Positions 1 through 9,964 of a DNA stretch of 64,000 nt are shown piece by piece. Location of the stretch: contig CM035416.1 of the NCBI GenBank assembly GCA_020310875.1, forward strand, positions 78,982,278-79,046,277, in the 5' to 3' direction. The DNA comes from Ceratopteris richardii. Its lineage: Eukaryota > Streptophyta > Polypodiopsida > Polypodiales > Pteridaceae. The translations under genes and the position numbers were made by a program. Positions within the stretch are counted from its first letter, which is position 1. Each line of letters opens with the position of its first letter. The notes under the pieces were generated by a model. It had not been told where the DNA came from. It made no database searches and saw only the letters and a list, made by a program, of their open reading frames with translations.

Positions 1-2671
1 TTCACATGTGCATCAAAACATGCTTTCTGTCGCTTCTTCGCTGCATATATTCCTGCTGCTGCCTTTAGCCTGGTTTCTCCTAGTCGTTCCAAGTCCATTA
101 TTCTTGCTGATAATTCATGGCCGGTCCACTGATGTTCTTGTGCAACCTTAAGGGTCGGTATCAAGAAGTCCAAAGGAAGCACTACATTCTGACCAAAAAC
201 CATCTGAAAGGGAGTTGCATTGAGTACGGTCTTGTAGGCCACTCGATATGCCCAAACATCGTGGTGTAGTTGTTTGTCCCAATCTGAACGTTTGTTGTTC
301 ACGAGTTTCGTCAGTACGTTACAAAGGATCTTATTAGTGCTTTCAGCCTGACCATTGGCCTGAGGATGATATGGTGCGGATTTCTTGTGAATCACCATAA
401 AATCCTGTAACAAATATTCAATGACTTGGTTTAGAAAGTGAGTGCCTCGATCGCTCACTAACTCTATAGGCAGTCCATATCTTGTAAAGACATTCTCAAA
501 TAAGAATTTTGCAGTTGTGTGTGCATCATTCTTTTCGTGGCTTTTGCCTCTACCCATTTCGTAAGATAATCCATGGCAACAATAATGTATTCCGCATGTG
601 TACCTTTTGCAGGGGGGTTAATGGGTCCTACAAAGTCTATACCCCACTTAGAAAATGCACGTCCGCCCATCATGGGTTTCAATGGCATTTCATCTCTGCG
701 AGTAGGAAACTAAGTTCTTTGGCACACATCACATCTCTTTACATAGGTATGAGCATCCATGTGAAGACTGGGCCACCATAATCCTGCAAAGAGGATGGCT
801 TTGATTATCCTATCGGGTCCAAAATGACCTCCTGCAACACCTTGGTGTGCAGTCTCTAGTATGCTCAGATAATCGTTCTCATGAACACATTGTCTTAGAT
901 ATCCATCTCGTCCTCTTTTGTATAGGTTATCGCCAATAAGTGAATAATCTTGAGCTTCCTGCTCTAGACTGCGTTGTCGTGCTAAAGTCATTCCTTGAGG
1001 GAATGTCTTCGTCCTCAAGTATGTCACTAATTGTTCACTCCAGTCTGGTGTGAGAGACACGTGATATAGTGTAGCATGCTCTACTGGTGGTCTTTCACAA
1101 CAAACATGGCATTCTTTACACAACTTGTAGACATCTGCTTCCATCGAAGGCCAATATACTCCTAGTCTATGCAGAGTCTGTAGTGTTCGATGTTTCGAAT
1201 GATGTTGCTTTAATGCACCTACATGTGCTAATTGCAACCAATTCGCATGTTCTGATTCATCTACACAACAAGCAAGAATCTTTTGATTATCCTGTTTATA
1301 TATGCTTCCTGCCATTATTTGGTATCTCTGAGACTTGGTAATCTCTCCCTCTTTGATCTTTATCCTAGGATTCTTGGGTCCGTATGTCAGAATAGGGACT
1401 ATTGGTTTAGCCCATTCTGGTGCTATCTCAAGGTTAAACAAATATGCGTCTGGTAGATCATCCACTACTCCTTGAGGAGCTTCTCCTGAGGTTAATCTTG
1501 AAAGGTGGTCAGCTCTGAGATGTGTCTTTCCTTTCCTAACCACAACTTCAAAATCATATTCCATGAGTAATAGAAACCAACGTATTAGTCGTCCTGTGTT
1601 ACATGGCTTGTTGACTAAATACAATAGTGCTTGATGATCTGTAAAGAACTTGAACTTATTGGCCAACAAGTAGTGCCTAAACTTCTTTACTGCGTAGATC
1701 ATCCCTAATCCTTCTCGTTCCGTCGTGGTGTAATTTCTTTCTGCTGCGTTCAATTGTCTGCTCGCATAAGCTATGGAGAGATCTATGTTACCTTCATTCG
1801 TGGGTTTTGCTAACACACATCCTATGGCATAATTGGATGCATCCACATGTACATGGAATGGCTTACTCCAATCCGGTGTAGTCAATATAGGTGCTGAGCA
1901 CAAGCGTCGTTTGAGTTCATTGAATGAATTTTCACATTCATCTGTCCATACAAAGTTGGTTAAAAGAGAGTACAAAGGCTTGGCTATCATTGCATACATG
2001 TGTATGAATCTCCTATAATAACCGCAATGACCCATAAATGCTTGTACCTCTTTCACATTAGTTGGTCTAGGTAATTCTGCAATTACCTTCACCTTTTCTT
2101 CATCCGTAGAGATTCCATTTTTTGACACAATGTGTCCTAGAATTTTGCCTTGTCTGACCATGAAAACGCATTTTTCTAGGTTCAAACAAACCTGATATTC
2201 TCGACATTTGTCAAATATTTGCCTTAACTCTGGGATATGTGTCTGTCTTACATTTGAATGAGCACATATGTCGTCGACATATACTTCCAAACTCTTGCGT
2301 AAGAATTCCTTAAAAACATGACACATGAGTCGCTGGAAAGTGGCGGGTGCATTTGTTAAGCCGAATGGCATCACACGAAATGCAAATATGCCCCATTCAA
2401 TGGCAAAAGCCGTCTTGTGTTGGTCCTCTGGAGCAATGGCTACTTGATTATAACCTGAGAATCCATCAAGAAAGCTGTAAACTTCCTTGCCTGCAACTCT
2501 TTCCAATAGATGTTCTGTGATAGGAAGAGGATAACTGTCTCTAATCGTGGCGGCATTAACTTTTTTAAGGTTAATACACACACGCAATTTTCCATTCTTC
2601 TTGGGCACAACCACAATGGGGGATACCCATTCGGTATGCTCAATTTCGTAAATGAATCCTGCTTCTATCAA
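1..2671 (-). CDS. Gypsy-1 reverse transcriptase, RNase H and integrase part
   Basis: The 3' half of the Gypsy-1 polyprotein, read right to left. The RT shows SFLDGFSGYNQ, the FGLTNAPATFQR block and the catalytic YVDD. RNase H follows with HVDASNYAIG, TEREGLG and the DHQALLYL block. Next come two separate zinc-binding H2C2 modules, at about 1060-1240 and 715-860, where one is usual. The integrase core follows toward base 1, with an FVGPINPPAKGTHA stretch near 600-640 and the WAYRVAYK and TPFQMVFG blocks near 190-250. The product would copy element RNA into DNA and insert it. The region is cut by the window edge and has some breaks. Family assignment is firm from motif order. Confidence 0.9.
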
Positions 2672-2728
2672 GCGATCTATCTCCTCTTTAATCTTCGCAG
2701 CGTAGTTATCATTGTACGTGTAAAGTTT

Positions 2729-5700
2729 CTATTTCGTAGGTTTTGCATCTGGAGTCATAGGGATTCTATGGGAACATATATCTGGATCTACTCCTTTCAA
2801 ATCTTTGTAACTCCAAGCAAAAACATCTCTATATTTGCGCAATAGGGCAACTAGCTCTTCTTCTTCTTCAGTTGTCAAATCATGCCCTATGTATGTACAT
2901 TTTTCTTCTTCTCCTTCTATGGCTACGATTATTTTCTTGGTTTTCTCTCGGTTATCATATACTTGTCCGTCATTCGCCTTTCTATTAGGCATTCGTACCA
3001 TGATTCTTCTATCTTTGATTTCATATTTCTTGAAATTCTCGGGTACTTCAAACAAAGATTCTTCTTTTTCTGTCATGGTGTCTTTCTTCTTTCTTTTCTT
3101 GCCTTCACTTTTGCTAGTCACTTGAGTGGCTAACCTCACCTCATTTGTAATTTCTTCCTGTTTCTGAGGGTGAGTTTCTACTTCGTGAAAATATTCTTCC
3201 TCTGATGCAAAGGGTGAGTCCATGATAATTGATTCTAAATCAAAATCACTTGCATCCTCAAATGCATCAGTGTTAGGTTCACACTCTTCTAAAATTGCAT
3301 CGCACATGATTGGATCTATCATGAAAACTGAAATGTCATAGCCATCCTCGTCACAGTGGGGTGTCCATTGTTCTTCATTGATGGCTACATCCATGGTTGC
3401 TAGGATTTCTGCCCAACCATGGGGTTCAAACTCTTCGTCAAGGAATACTACAGGTGCGTAAGCTGGATCTTGAAGGGTTCGTGGATGTTGTTCTGCACCT
3501 AAGGTCCTTGCTTCTAATCGTTCTTCCTCTTGTTTTGCAACTTTACACATCCATAAATGAGTATCCTCATGCAACCAAGAAGGATCTGATTCTAATGAGT
3601 GTACGGATTCTGTTCCCACTTGTGTCTTATGGATGGTATTCCATTGTAATGGGGGTACATCTCGATGTGAATAGTCTTTAAGATTGACTTTGGTAGTCAC
3701 TCCTAAATGTTGCAAATACAAAGAATTAGTTCCCCAATCTTGTACAATTTGCAACTGACGCATGAATGGTTGTCCCAATATCATCTCATAAGCATGATTT
3801 TTTGCAAAATCACAAATGGCAAAGGTATGCTCAAATTCTACACCACAAGTGGTGAGAGATATGCCTTCTAGTAAGCCTAATGGTTTTTCTATGTGTCCGT
3901 CAGCCATTTGTAGCTTCATCCTGGTAGGTCTTAATGTTGGCTTACCCCAACGTTTCCATAAAGCGGTGGTAGCTATGGCTACTCCGGCTCCTGAATCTAA
4001 GATGGCTTTCGTGGTGTAGCCCTGATGGGTTATCGGAAGATAAGTGTTACCTTCCTCTCCTTCGCTTACATCTCCTATCTTTTCTACTGGTATCTCTGAT
4101 ACCTTATTTTGTGATCCTATTTGTGAGGGAGTAGTAGCAAGCTCGGGGAATTGATTTGCTACATGTTTCCACAATTCTGGTTTTACCTTTAACAACTCCT
4201 CTAGAGTGAGATTACACTGTACTTTGGTATTCTTGATCACTTCCGTGTTTCTAGGGATTACTGATTCTTCATTCCTTACTATTATCGTGGGTGCTCTCAT
4301 ACTAATAGACTTTGCTTCCCAAGGTCCTGTGAACTGAGGTAATTCTTGTAAAGAATTAGATTCAAATCCTGTGTGTTCACTCAGTTGTTCTTCCTCTATA
4401 TCATTGTAAATAGAGGGGATGTCTTGGGGAAATTGCTCCTGCAAGTCGTCTATTTCTTGAATAGGAGGATGAGTTCCTTGTTCTTTTCTCCATTTCTCTT
4501 CTTGGATCTCTCTCAAAAATTCATGTGAATATTTATGTATGGAAGACAAATTGTCTTGACTTTTTGTATTGGGTACTTGAGACAGGGATGGTGCATTATT
4601 TTCCTGTGTCTCTGGGACAATAGGGTTCCTATGCTGATCCTTTTTCTCTTTGCTTTCTATCAAGTATTCTAACCTTTCCATTAGTCCTTGAAAGTGTAAT
4701 TCCGGTTTTGCCATGTTATTCCAATTAAGATATCTAGAGGCTTTGAACAAAGCTTGTGTTAGTTCTACCATCTTCATGCAAAGTTTAGTTCTCTCAATTT
4801 CTAGATTAGCTCGAGGGTAGTTTTTACTCATTTCAGCTACCTGAGGTCCTTCTTTTAATCTAATCTGATATGCACGAAACATCATGTCTAGATTTTCTGG
4901 TATGGGTTCCGCTAAAACTAATCCTGATTTCTGAGCTAGATTCTCTTGATTCAAGTCCTGTGAAGTCAATTCTAGGATTTTGGCTCTGGATTCCTTTAAA
5001 CTTCCTTCCAACTCAGTTATCTTTTTACTCCATTTTCTCTTTATTCTTTCTCTAGAATCTTTCCAAGATTTTGTCTTTTTATTGCTAGATTCTGCAACTT
5101 CACTACTTCCGGCTACTTTCTCCTGATTAAGCTGTTGGTTCTGTAAGAGCGCCTGGGCTCTTGTTATAGCTTGGATAGGCACGTATGTAGGGTTGGATCC
5201 ATCTGCGTTATTTACAATACCTATCACGTTGATCGGTGTCACATTCGAAGCATTAACAGGGTTCTTAGGACAATCTTTGATTATGTGCTCTTTGCCACAG
5301 TCGGCACAAAAGCCTTGTATGTTATAGTACTGTGATTGCCCTGCTATTGGAAGATGTGGACAATCCTTTATGAAGTGCTCTCCTTGGCACCTAAAGCATG
5401 GTCCTCTAGGGCCCTGTGGTCTTTGTTGTCTCAATTGGGGCCGTGGATTTGAGTTGGTGTACATCACATGAGCGTAGTCGGGCTCCCAACTAGGTTCCAC
5501 TGGTGGACTATCATAATGATATGTCTCCACGTGTTCTGGTGACTCCGTGTAATAAGCGGGTGGACTATCTACATGTGTAGAGTCAAAACTGTTTGAGTTC
5601 GGGTCATTCTCTGTGATCAAAGGTGAAGAAGGCACTAAGGCCCTACTTAGGTTCTCTTCTGCAGTAGCGTATTTGACTGAGATGACATTCGCTGGTGGGG

Positions 5701-5845
5701 GTGGCTGCTGGGCTAAGACAGGTTGAGGTCTCTGTTGAGCCTGGTATGGGTAGTTCTGACGAGGCCTATAGTAATAAGGTTGAGCATTGTAATGGCCTTG
5801 ATACCTACCTGGCTGCTGGTATGCTTGCGGGTAGTTCTGTCTCAC
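2729..5845 (-). CDS. Gypsy-1 zinc-knuckle, linker and retropepsin-like protease part
   Basis: A long open stretch of 1038 codons. It starts with a Tyr/Gln/Pro-rich segment, then two CCHC knuckles (CFRCQGEHFIKDC and CADCGKEHIIKDC, about residues 150-195) that would bind element RNA. A long charged, partly helical linker follows. The aspartic protease has the active-site block AILDSGAG near residue 615 and the ILGQPF flap-side block near residue 690. The C-terminal part is acidic and ends in the segment that precedes RT in this family (VFAWSYKDLKGVDP). The roughly 400-residue linker between the knuckles and the protease is long for a Gypsy element. No function for it can be read from the sequence. 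Confidence 0.85.
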   Translation of the reverse strand: MRQNYPQAYQQPGRYQGHYNAQPYYYRPRQNYPYQAQQRPQPVLAQQPPPPANVISVKYATAEENLSRALVPSSPLITENDPNSNSFDSTHVDSPPAYYTESPEHVETYHYDSPPVEPSWEPDYAHVMYTNSNPRPQLRQQRPQGPRGPCFRCQGEHFIKDCPHLPIAGQSQYYNIQGFCADCGKEHIIKDCPKNPVNASNVTPINVIGIVNNADGSNPTYVPIQAITRAQALLQNQQLNQEKVAGSSEVAESSNKKTKSWKDSRERIKRKWSKKITELEGSLKESRAKILELTSQDLNQENLAQKSGLVLAEPIPENLDMMFRAYQIRLKEGPQVAEMSKNYPRANLEIERTKLCMKMVELTQALFKASRYLNWNNMAKPELHFQGLMERLEYLIESKEKKDQHRNPIVPETQENNAPSLSQVPNTKSQDNLSSIHKYSHEFLREIQEEKWRKEQGTHPPIQEIDDLQEQFPQDIPSIYNDIEEEQLSEHTGFESNSLQELPQFTGPWEAKSISMRAPTIIVRNEESVIPRNTEVIKNTKVQCNLTLEELLKVKPELWKHVANQFPELATTPSQIGSQNKVSEIPVEKIGDVSEGEEGNTYLPITHQGYTTKAILDSGAGVAIATTALWKRWGKPTLRPTRMKLQMADGHIEKPLGLLEGISLTTCGVEFEHTFAICDFAKNHAYEMILGQPFMRQLQIVQDWGTNSLYLQHLGVTTKVNLKDYSHRDVPPLQWNTIHKTQVGTESVHSLESDPSWLHEDTHLWMCKVAKQEEERLEARTLGAEQHPRTLQDPAYAPVVFLDEEFEPHGWAEILATMDVAINEEQWTPHCDEDGYDISVFMIDPIMCDAILEECEPNTDAFEDASDFDLESIIMDSPFASEEEYFHEVETHPQKQEEITNEVRLATQVTSKSEGKKRKKKDTMTEKEESLFEVPENFKKYEIKDRRIMVRMPNRKANDGQVYDNREKTKKIIVAIEGEEEKCTYIGHDLTTEEEEELVALLRKYRDVFAWSYKDLKGVDPDICSHRIPMTPDAKPTK

Positions 5846-5896
5846 GATTTGTTTGTTGTATGGGCAGTCCTGAGCCGTATGATTCGTGTATCTTCT

Positions 5897-7664
5897 TTAA
5901 ATTGTACAGTATTGGCCACTAGGGTTGGCTTGTGGTTGTGGTGCATTGGGACACACATTTGCCATGTGATCACCACCACAGGTGTAACAACGCTTGTTCA
6001 TTAGTACCCTAGGTTTGCTAGAAACTCCTAGTTTCTGGGCCACTTTTTCTGCTAGGTCTTCTATCGAGTTAGACAATTTTGTGGATGCTAGAGATGAACA
6101 GTCTGAATCCTTATAGACCTTTGAGAGTTCCAACTCGTCTCCTAAGTTGTCCTCAATGTCTATACAAATTCTTACACATTGCTCTAGCGTTCTGGGTTCT
6201 TTTAGGTACACATAGGAGCGTAGTTTAGAACTCAACAAGCCATCTAGAAACAATGACACTTGCTTGGTCTGTGAGGGTAGCTCTTGCATTGGACATCGTT
6301 CAACATATTGTCTAAACCTACGTCTTACCAGTCTAACTGTTTCTTGAGGGGTCTGTTTAAAGCTATGAATCAACAAAGACGTGTCATGTCTAATCCCACT
6401 TTTAGAGAATTCAGTGATGAATGACTCTAAAAAGTGATGGATGTCTCTAAATTGCCTCTGTTGCAAGGGTTGGAACCAAGTTAAAGCGGTATTTTTTAAC
6501 GTTAGTCCAAATGCGTTGTATTGTGTGAACATGTCTTCGACTTGTTCTGCTCTTAGTACTTGCTTGAATTCTGCGACATGGTCATAGGGATCTCCTGTCC
6601 CATCAAAATAATTTTTCATGGATTTCACTAACTGAGTGGGTCTCAATATTCTTGCGTGTTCACGTGGTCTGGGTAGAGGAAAATCATCTCTACCACCTGG
6701 TATTCCATGATCTCTTTGTCTCCGCTCTATTAGTGTCCGTGGTTGTTCTATCTCTCCCTATGGGATGAGTGAAGCTTACTTCGGGTCTTTCTTTATTCTT
6801 TTCTCTTTGATTTCCAAGGGCTGATGATGTTCCTGCCCCTTGTTGACTTGTATTCATGTTCGTTCTAGATGGAGGGAATACCAATTCACCTCTCCATGTG
6901 TATGTGTTTTTAGCGTGGTCAGGCACCACAAAGACTCTTTCTGAAGTCTCATCCAGGTATACAGCCTTTCCAGGTGTATCCGGGTCCTTGAACTCGTATA
7001 TAGTGATGATACCTACCTCACTAAGTAGTTCTGTCTTGTATCTCCAAAAGGCTTCATCAGTTTCTTTATTTACAAACAACTCTATGCTTCTGTTGTCTTG
7101 AGGGATCCATTCAGGGATTAGTACTCGTGTCAGTACAGATTTCCCTCTAGGTGTTCTAGGCTCTTCTAATGGTTCTTTTCCTTGAGATTTAGTTTCCGTC
7201 TCTAGCTGAATCATGCCAAACTCGTTGGTATTGTTTGGCTGCGTACTTAAGATGTACATTGTTCCTTCTTTGTCTATGTACGCGTCTCTCTCAAATTTCA
7301 CCACTGGATGTTCCAATCCAATGGGTTGATCGGGGTTGTGCATTTGCACCACTTGCCTTCGCAAACCATCCTCATAGATGCGAGCACCTAATCGGTCGGT
7401 TCGGAGAAACTCTAGTTGTGTTCTATAGGGTCCTTCTGGTTTTTCTAAGTATGCTACATTTGACCCTCCTTCTGGTCTTTCTGTGCTAAATGCCATTTCT
7501 GAATCACTCGTGTCTGAGTTCTCGTAGGGGTAACTAGTGTTCAATTGTTGAGCCCACGATCGTCCTGTAGTTCTTACACTTGCCTCTGATGATCTAAGGC
7601 TTCGTCGGTCTGACTTACCTATATGTTTGCCCGATCTAAGGTTCATTAATTTTGTTCCTTGCAC
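5897..7664 (-). CDS. Gypsy-1 gag part
   Basis: The capsid-coding region. The promoter-proximal part (about 6690-7664) has a basic LRSGKH start and a conserved block around EAFWRYKTELLSEVG and EFKDPDTPGKAVYLD. The part at 5897-6646 is the Gypsy gag core: YFDGTGDPYDHVAEFK, TWFQPLQQRQF, the RFRQYVERCP block, and a first CCHC knuckle, CYTCGGDHMANVC. Both parts are mirrored in the plus-strand relative Gypsy-3 at 21136-22290, which confirms they are genuine coding sequence of the family. Open at both ends but broken; treated as a fossil. Confidence 0.85.
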
Positions 7665-9355
7665 ACTCAGTACACGCTCAGATCGTCAATGATTCTTTGT
7701 TATTACTTTCTTGATTCTTTTTAGATTTCTTTAGATTCTTGTCTTAATGTATGCGTCAGGAATTCGACTTTCCGTGGTACTTTGAGTTCTCGTTCCGTCA
7801 GACTTATGTTCCTTCCTTTAGGTTTTCGTGTCACACACCTTTACTTTGGTCTTGAACTTGATAAATTTAATTCTCTTGAACTTGAGGCGTTCCTATCGTC
7901 CTAAATCCACAATGCTAACGTTTATCCTAAGCTAAGAATTGACTGAGGGGGTTGAGTAATCTTCCAACCTCGAGTCAGCTTTTCTGGTTGCTCTCATGCC
8001 CAAGAAGCCGCGCTTCCCAAGCTTTATGCCCTTCACTGCCTTGCCTTGGTTGCCTTTGATTGCCCTTGCTAGACCTGGAAAAATCCAATATTAGACCAAT
8101 TCACAGTTGGATGATTAAGCACTTGAGTATATACACCCTTTAAGTTCCTGGGGGGTAAAAACTGACAAACAGGTTTTTCTCCAAGTATGAGCTAAGGGGT
8201 CTCCTATGAGTATAATCACCCAAAAATTTCCTAAAAATAGCCCCAAAATTGGCCAAAAATTGAAACCCTAAAATTTGCGATGGGGGTGCACAATCGCGAT
8301 GGCGTGAGACAATCGTGATGGTCTGGGACCGTCGCGATGGCGTGAAGGTGAACAATCGCGATGGCGTGATGCGCGAACCGTCGCGATGGTCTGAAGTGCA
8401 CGGTCGCGATGGTCCAAAAGTGAACAATCGCGATGGCTCGAACAGGCGGACAATCGCGATGGCGTAAATGTGAACCGTCGCGATGGCTCGATCAGGCGGA
8501 CAATCACGATGGCGTCAGTCAACGGTGGACGTGCACAATCGCGATGGTCCAAAGTGAACCGTCTCGATGGTCACATATGCGATGGCTTGAGCCAATCGCG
8601 ATGGTCAGGGTGCGATGGCGTGAGCCAATCACGATGGTCCAAAATTTGAGTTGTCGTGATGGTCCAACTTGCCACGTGGCACCGTCGGCGCGATGGCGTG
8701 AGCCAATCGCGATGGTGTGGGGTCAACCGAACAGTCGCGATGGTCCGCGAACCGTCGCGATGGTCCAAATGAACCGTCGCGATGGCGTGAGACCGTCGCG
8801 ATGGTCCGGCCGAGCCGTCGCGATGGCGTGAGCCAATCGCAATGGTGTGACACAATCGCGATGGTCTGAGACCGTCGCGATGGTCCACCAAAGTATGATT
8901 TTTTGCAATGCAAGTATGGATTCCTAGAGGCGCAAGTGTGCTCTACACGCTAGTGTGGTCGCCTTCTTCAAATTCCGAACTTTGCAGACCATCGCGATGG
9001 TCTGACACAGTCGGAAATTTCTGACAGAAACTGAGAATTTTACCTTTTCCAAGCTTTCTTGATGCACTAGAGCTCTGTACCTGCAAGAAAACTCAAGAAA
9101 AAAAAAGTACACACAAGCACAAAAGCTCTCTCTCACTCTCTCGCATGCACAAATGAGGGGAAATGAGGAGAATGGGTGGATATGGTGAATTTTCTGATTT
9201 TTTTGGAGATGAAGATGATGATGCGGTGATGAAGATGGAGTGTGGGGGAGGTGAAAAACACTAAAAACTAAGTAAAAACAACAACAAAAACTGAAATTTT
9301 TACCTTCCAACGCTACTTCTTGCTATACTCTTACCATCACACATTCGTCCTAGAC
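7665..9355 (-). other. Gypsy-1 untranslated leader
   Basis: About 1.7 kb between the primer site and gag. No reading frame here has family support. It holds the TCGCGATGG array (8277-9008) and, at 9009-9300, purine- and pyrimidine-biased simple sequence with runs of A and CT-rich stretches. The short open frames across the array are by-products of the repeat. Confidence 0.7.
8277..9008. repeat. Degenerate tandem array of the TCGCGATGG motif
   Basis: By eye I count about 29 copies of a core TCGCGATGG, most of them perfect, within about 730 bases. Starts lie roughly 17-35 bases apart with linkers of a few types (CGTGAGCCAA, TCCAAAGTGAACCG, TCTGAGACCG). The TCGCGA centre is a palindrome, and several copies extend to the self-complementary form ACCATCGCGATGGT, so both strands carry the motif. 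It is far richer in CpG than the DNA around it. It lies in the leader of Gypsy-1. Spacing is too irregular for CRISPR, and no repeat/spacer logic is visible. Confidence 0.85.
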
Positions 9356-9377
9356 TCGATCCCCGGCAACGGCGCCA
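9356..9377 (-). other. Gypsy-1 primer binding site, tRNA-Asp type
   Basis: On the plus strand these 22 bases equal the 3' end of plant tRNA-Asp(GUC) including the CCA tail (core CCCCGGCAACGGCGCCA), so the minus-strand element is complementary to that tRNA. The site lies 7 bases inside the 5' LTR end. The match to tRNA-Asp is from memory of the plant tRNA sequence. Confidence 0.85.
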
Positions 9378-9384
9378 AATTCGG

Positions 9385-9960
9385 TGTTGCTCTAGCACAA
9401 TGGTGAGAACCACGTTACGAAGCTCCACCTCCTTAATGTCAATCTGCGGAAGAGATAGGAGTGATATGAAGATCGTGAATGTGAGATGAAGTGAGAGTGA
9501 AGGTGAGAAGCATAGAAATGCACACACACATACATACACACTACGAAGAGACAAGCAAGACACAATGGAAGGTGAGAAATCAACTCTATTACTCAAGAAC
9601 ACTATTACAAGCTCAAAAGAACTCTAACCTCAAACAAGCTAACCTCAAAAATGAGCTCTCTAGCTCTTTTTATAGTTTATAGACTAGTTTTGACCGGTTT
9701 CACATCTAGTGACCGGCATAGTTAAAAAATAGGTCCTAGATGCTATTTGAAAGGGTAAACAGTGTCTAAAAATAACGAAAATTGATACGCTTGTTCTACC
9801 TAAGCTCCTCAAGCTCGAGGACTCCTCGGCTTGCACAAAATGGAGCTATGGATTACAGAATGGGGTTTTCTATGTTACATATGTTACAATAGTGATAAAA
9901 ATCACTGTTGGAGGTTTTTGGAAAGTATTTGAAAACATAATTCTTTGAAAAGAGATTTGA
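9385..9960 (-). repeat. Gypsy-1 5' LTR (outer end approximate)
   Basis: The inner end is set by TGTTGC at 9385 next to the primer site. The outer end must lie before Gypsy-2 coding sequence resumes at about 9965. The partner LTR is outside the window, so neither the exact outer end nor a target duplication can be checked. A TATA box lies at 9666-9674. Confidence 0.6.
9666..9674 (-). promoter_or_regulatory. TATA box of the Gypsy-1 5' LTR
   Basis: Minus strand TATAAAAAG inside the LTR, about 290 bases from its inner end, the position expected for an LTR promoter. This puts the start of element RNA near 9640. Confidence 0.5.
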
Positions 9961-9964
9961 CTGG

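Larger units (their letters stand above)
1..9960 (-). mobile_element. Gypsy-1, Ty3/Gypsy LTR retrotransposon, left end outside window
   Basis: A minus-strand Ty3/Gypsy element reading from a 5' LTR near 9385-9960 down to integrase at base 1. The order is LTR, tRNA-Asp primer site, long leader, gag, zinc knuckles, protease, reverse transcriptase, RNase H, integrase, which is the Gypsy order. The rest of the integrase, any later genes and the 3' LTR lie left of the window. The visible coding part has about four breaks. I see no chromodomain in the visible part; with the tRNA-Asp primer site this suggests a non-chromovirus lineage (Athila/Tat-like), which is an inference. It directly abuts the cut end of Gypsy-2, so it may have inserted into Gypsy-2, with the remainder of Gypsy-2 beyond the left edge. 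Gypsy-3 at 21136-30240 is a related copy on the other strand. Confidence 0.9.

Noticed and set aside
8140-8913. Several overlapping reading frames of about 60-130 codons on both strands
   Set aside because: They arise from translating the TCGCGATGG repeat (recurring HRDG, IAMV and PSR words) and have no family support.
8277-9008. CRISPR-like array
   Set aside because: Repeat cores are short and degenerate, spacing is irregular, linkers themselves recur, and the setting is a plant retroelement leader.
9356-9377. Possible tRNA-Asp gene fragment
   Set aside because: Only the tRNA 3' end including CCA is present, and it sits directly inside an LTR end. It is a primer binding site.
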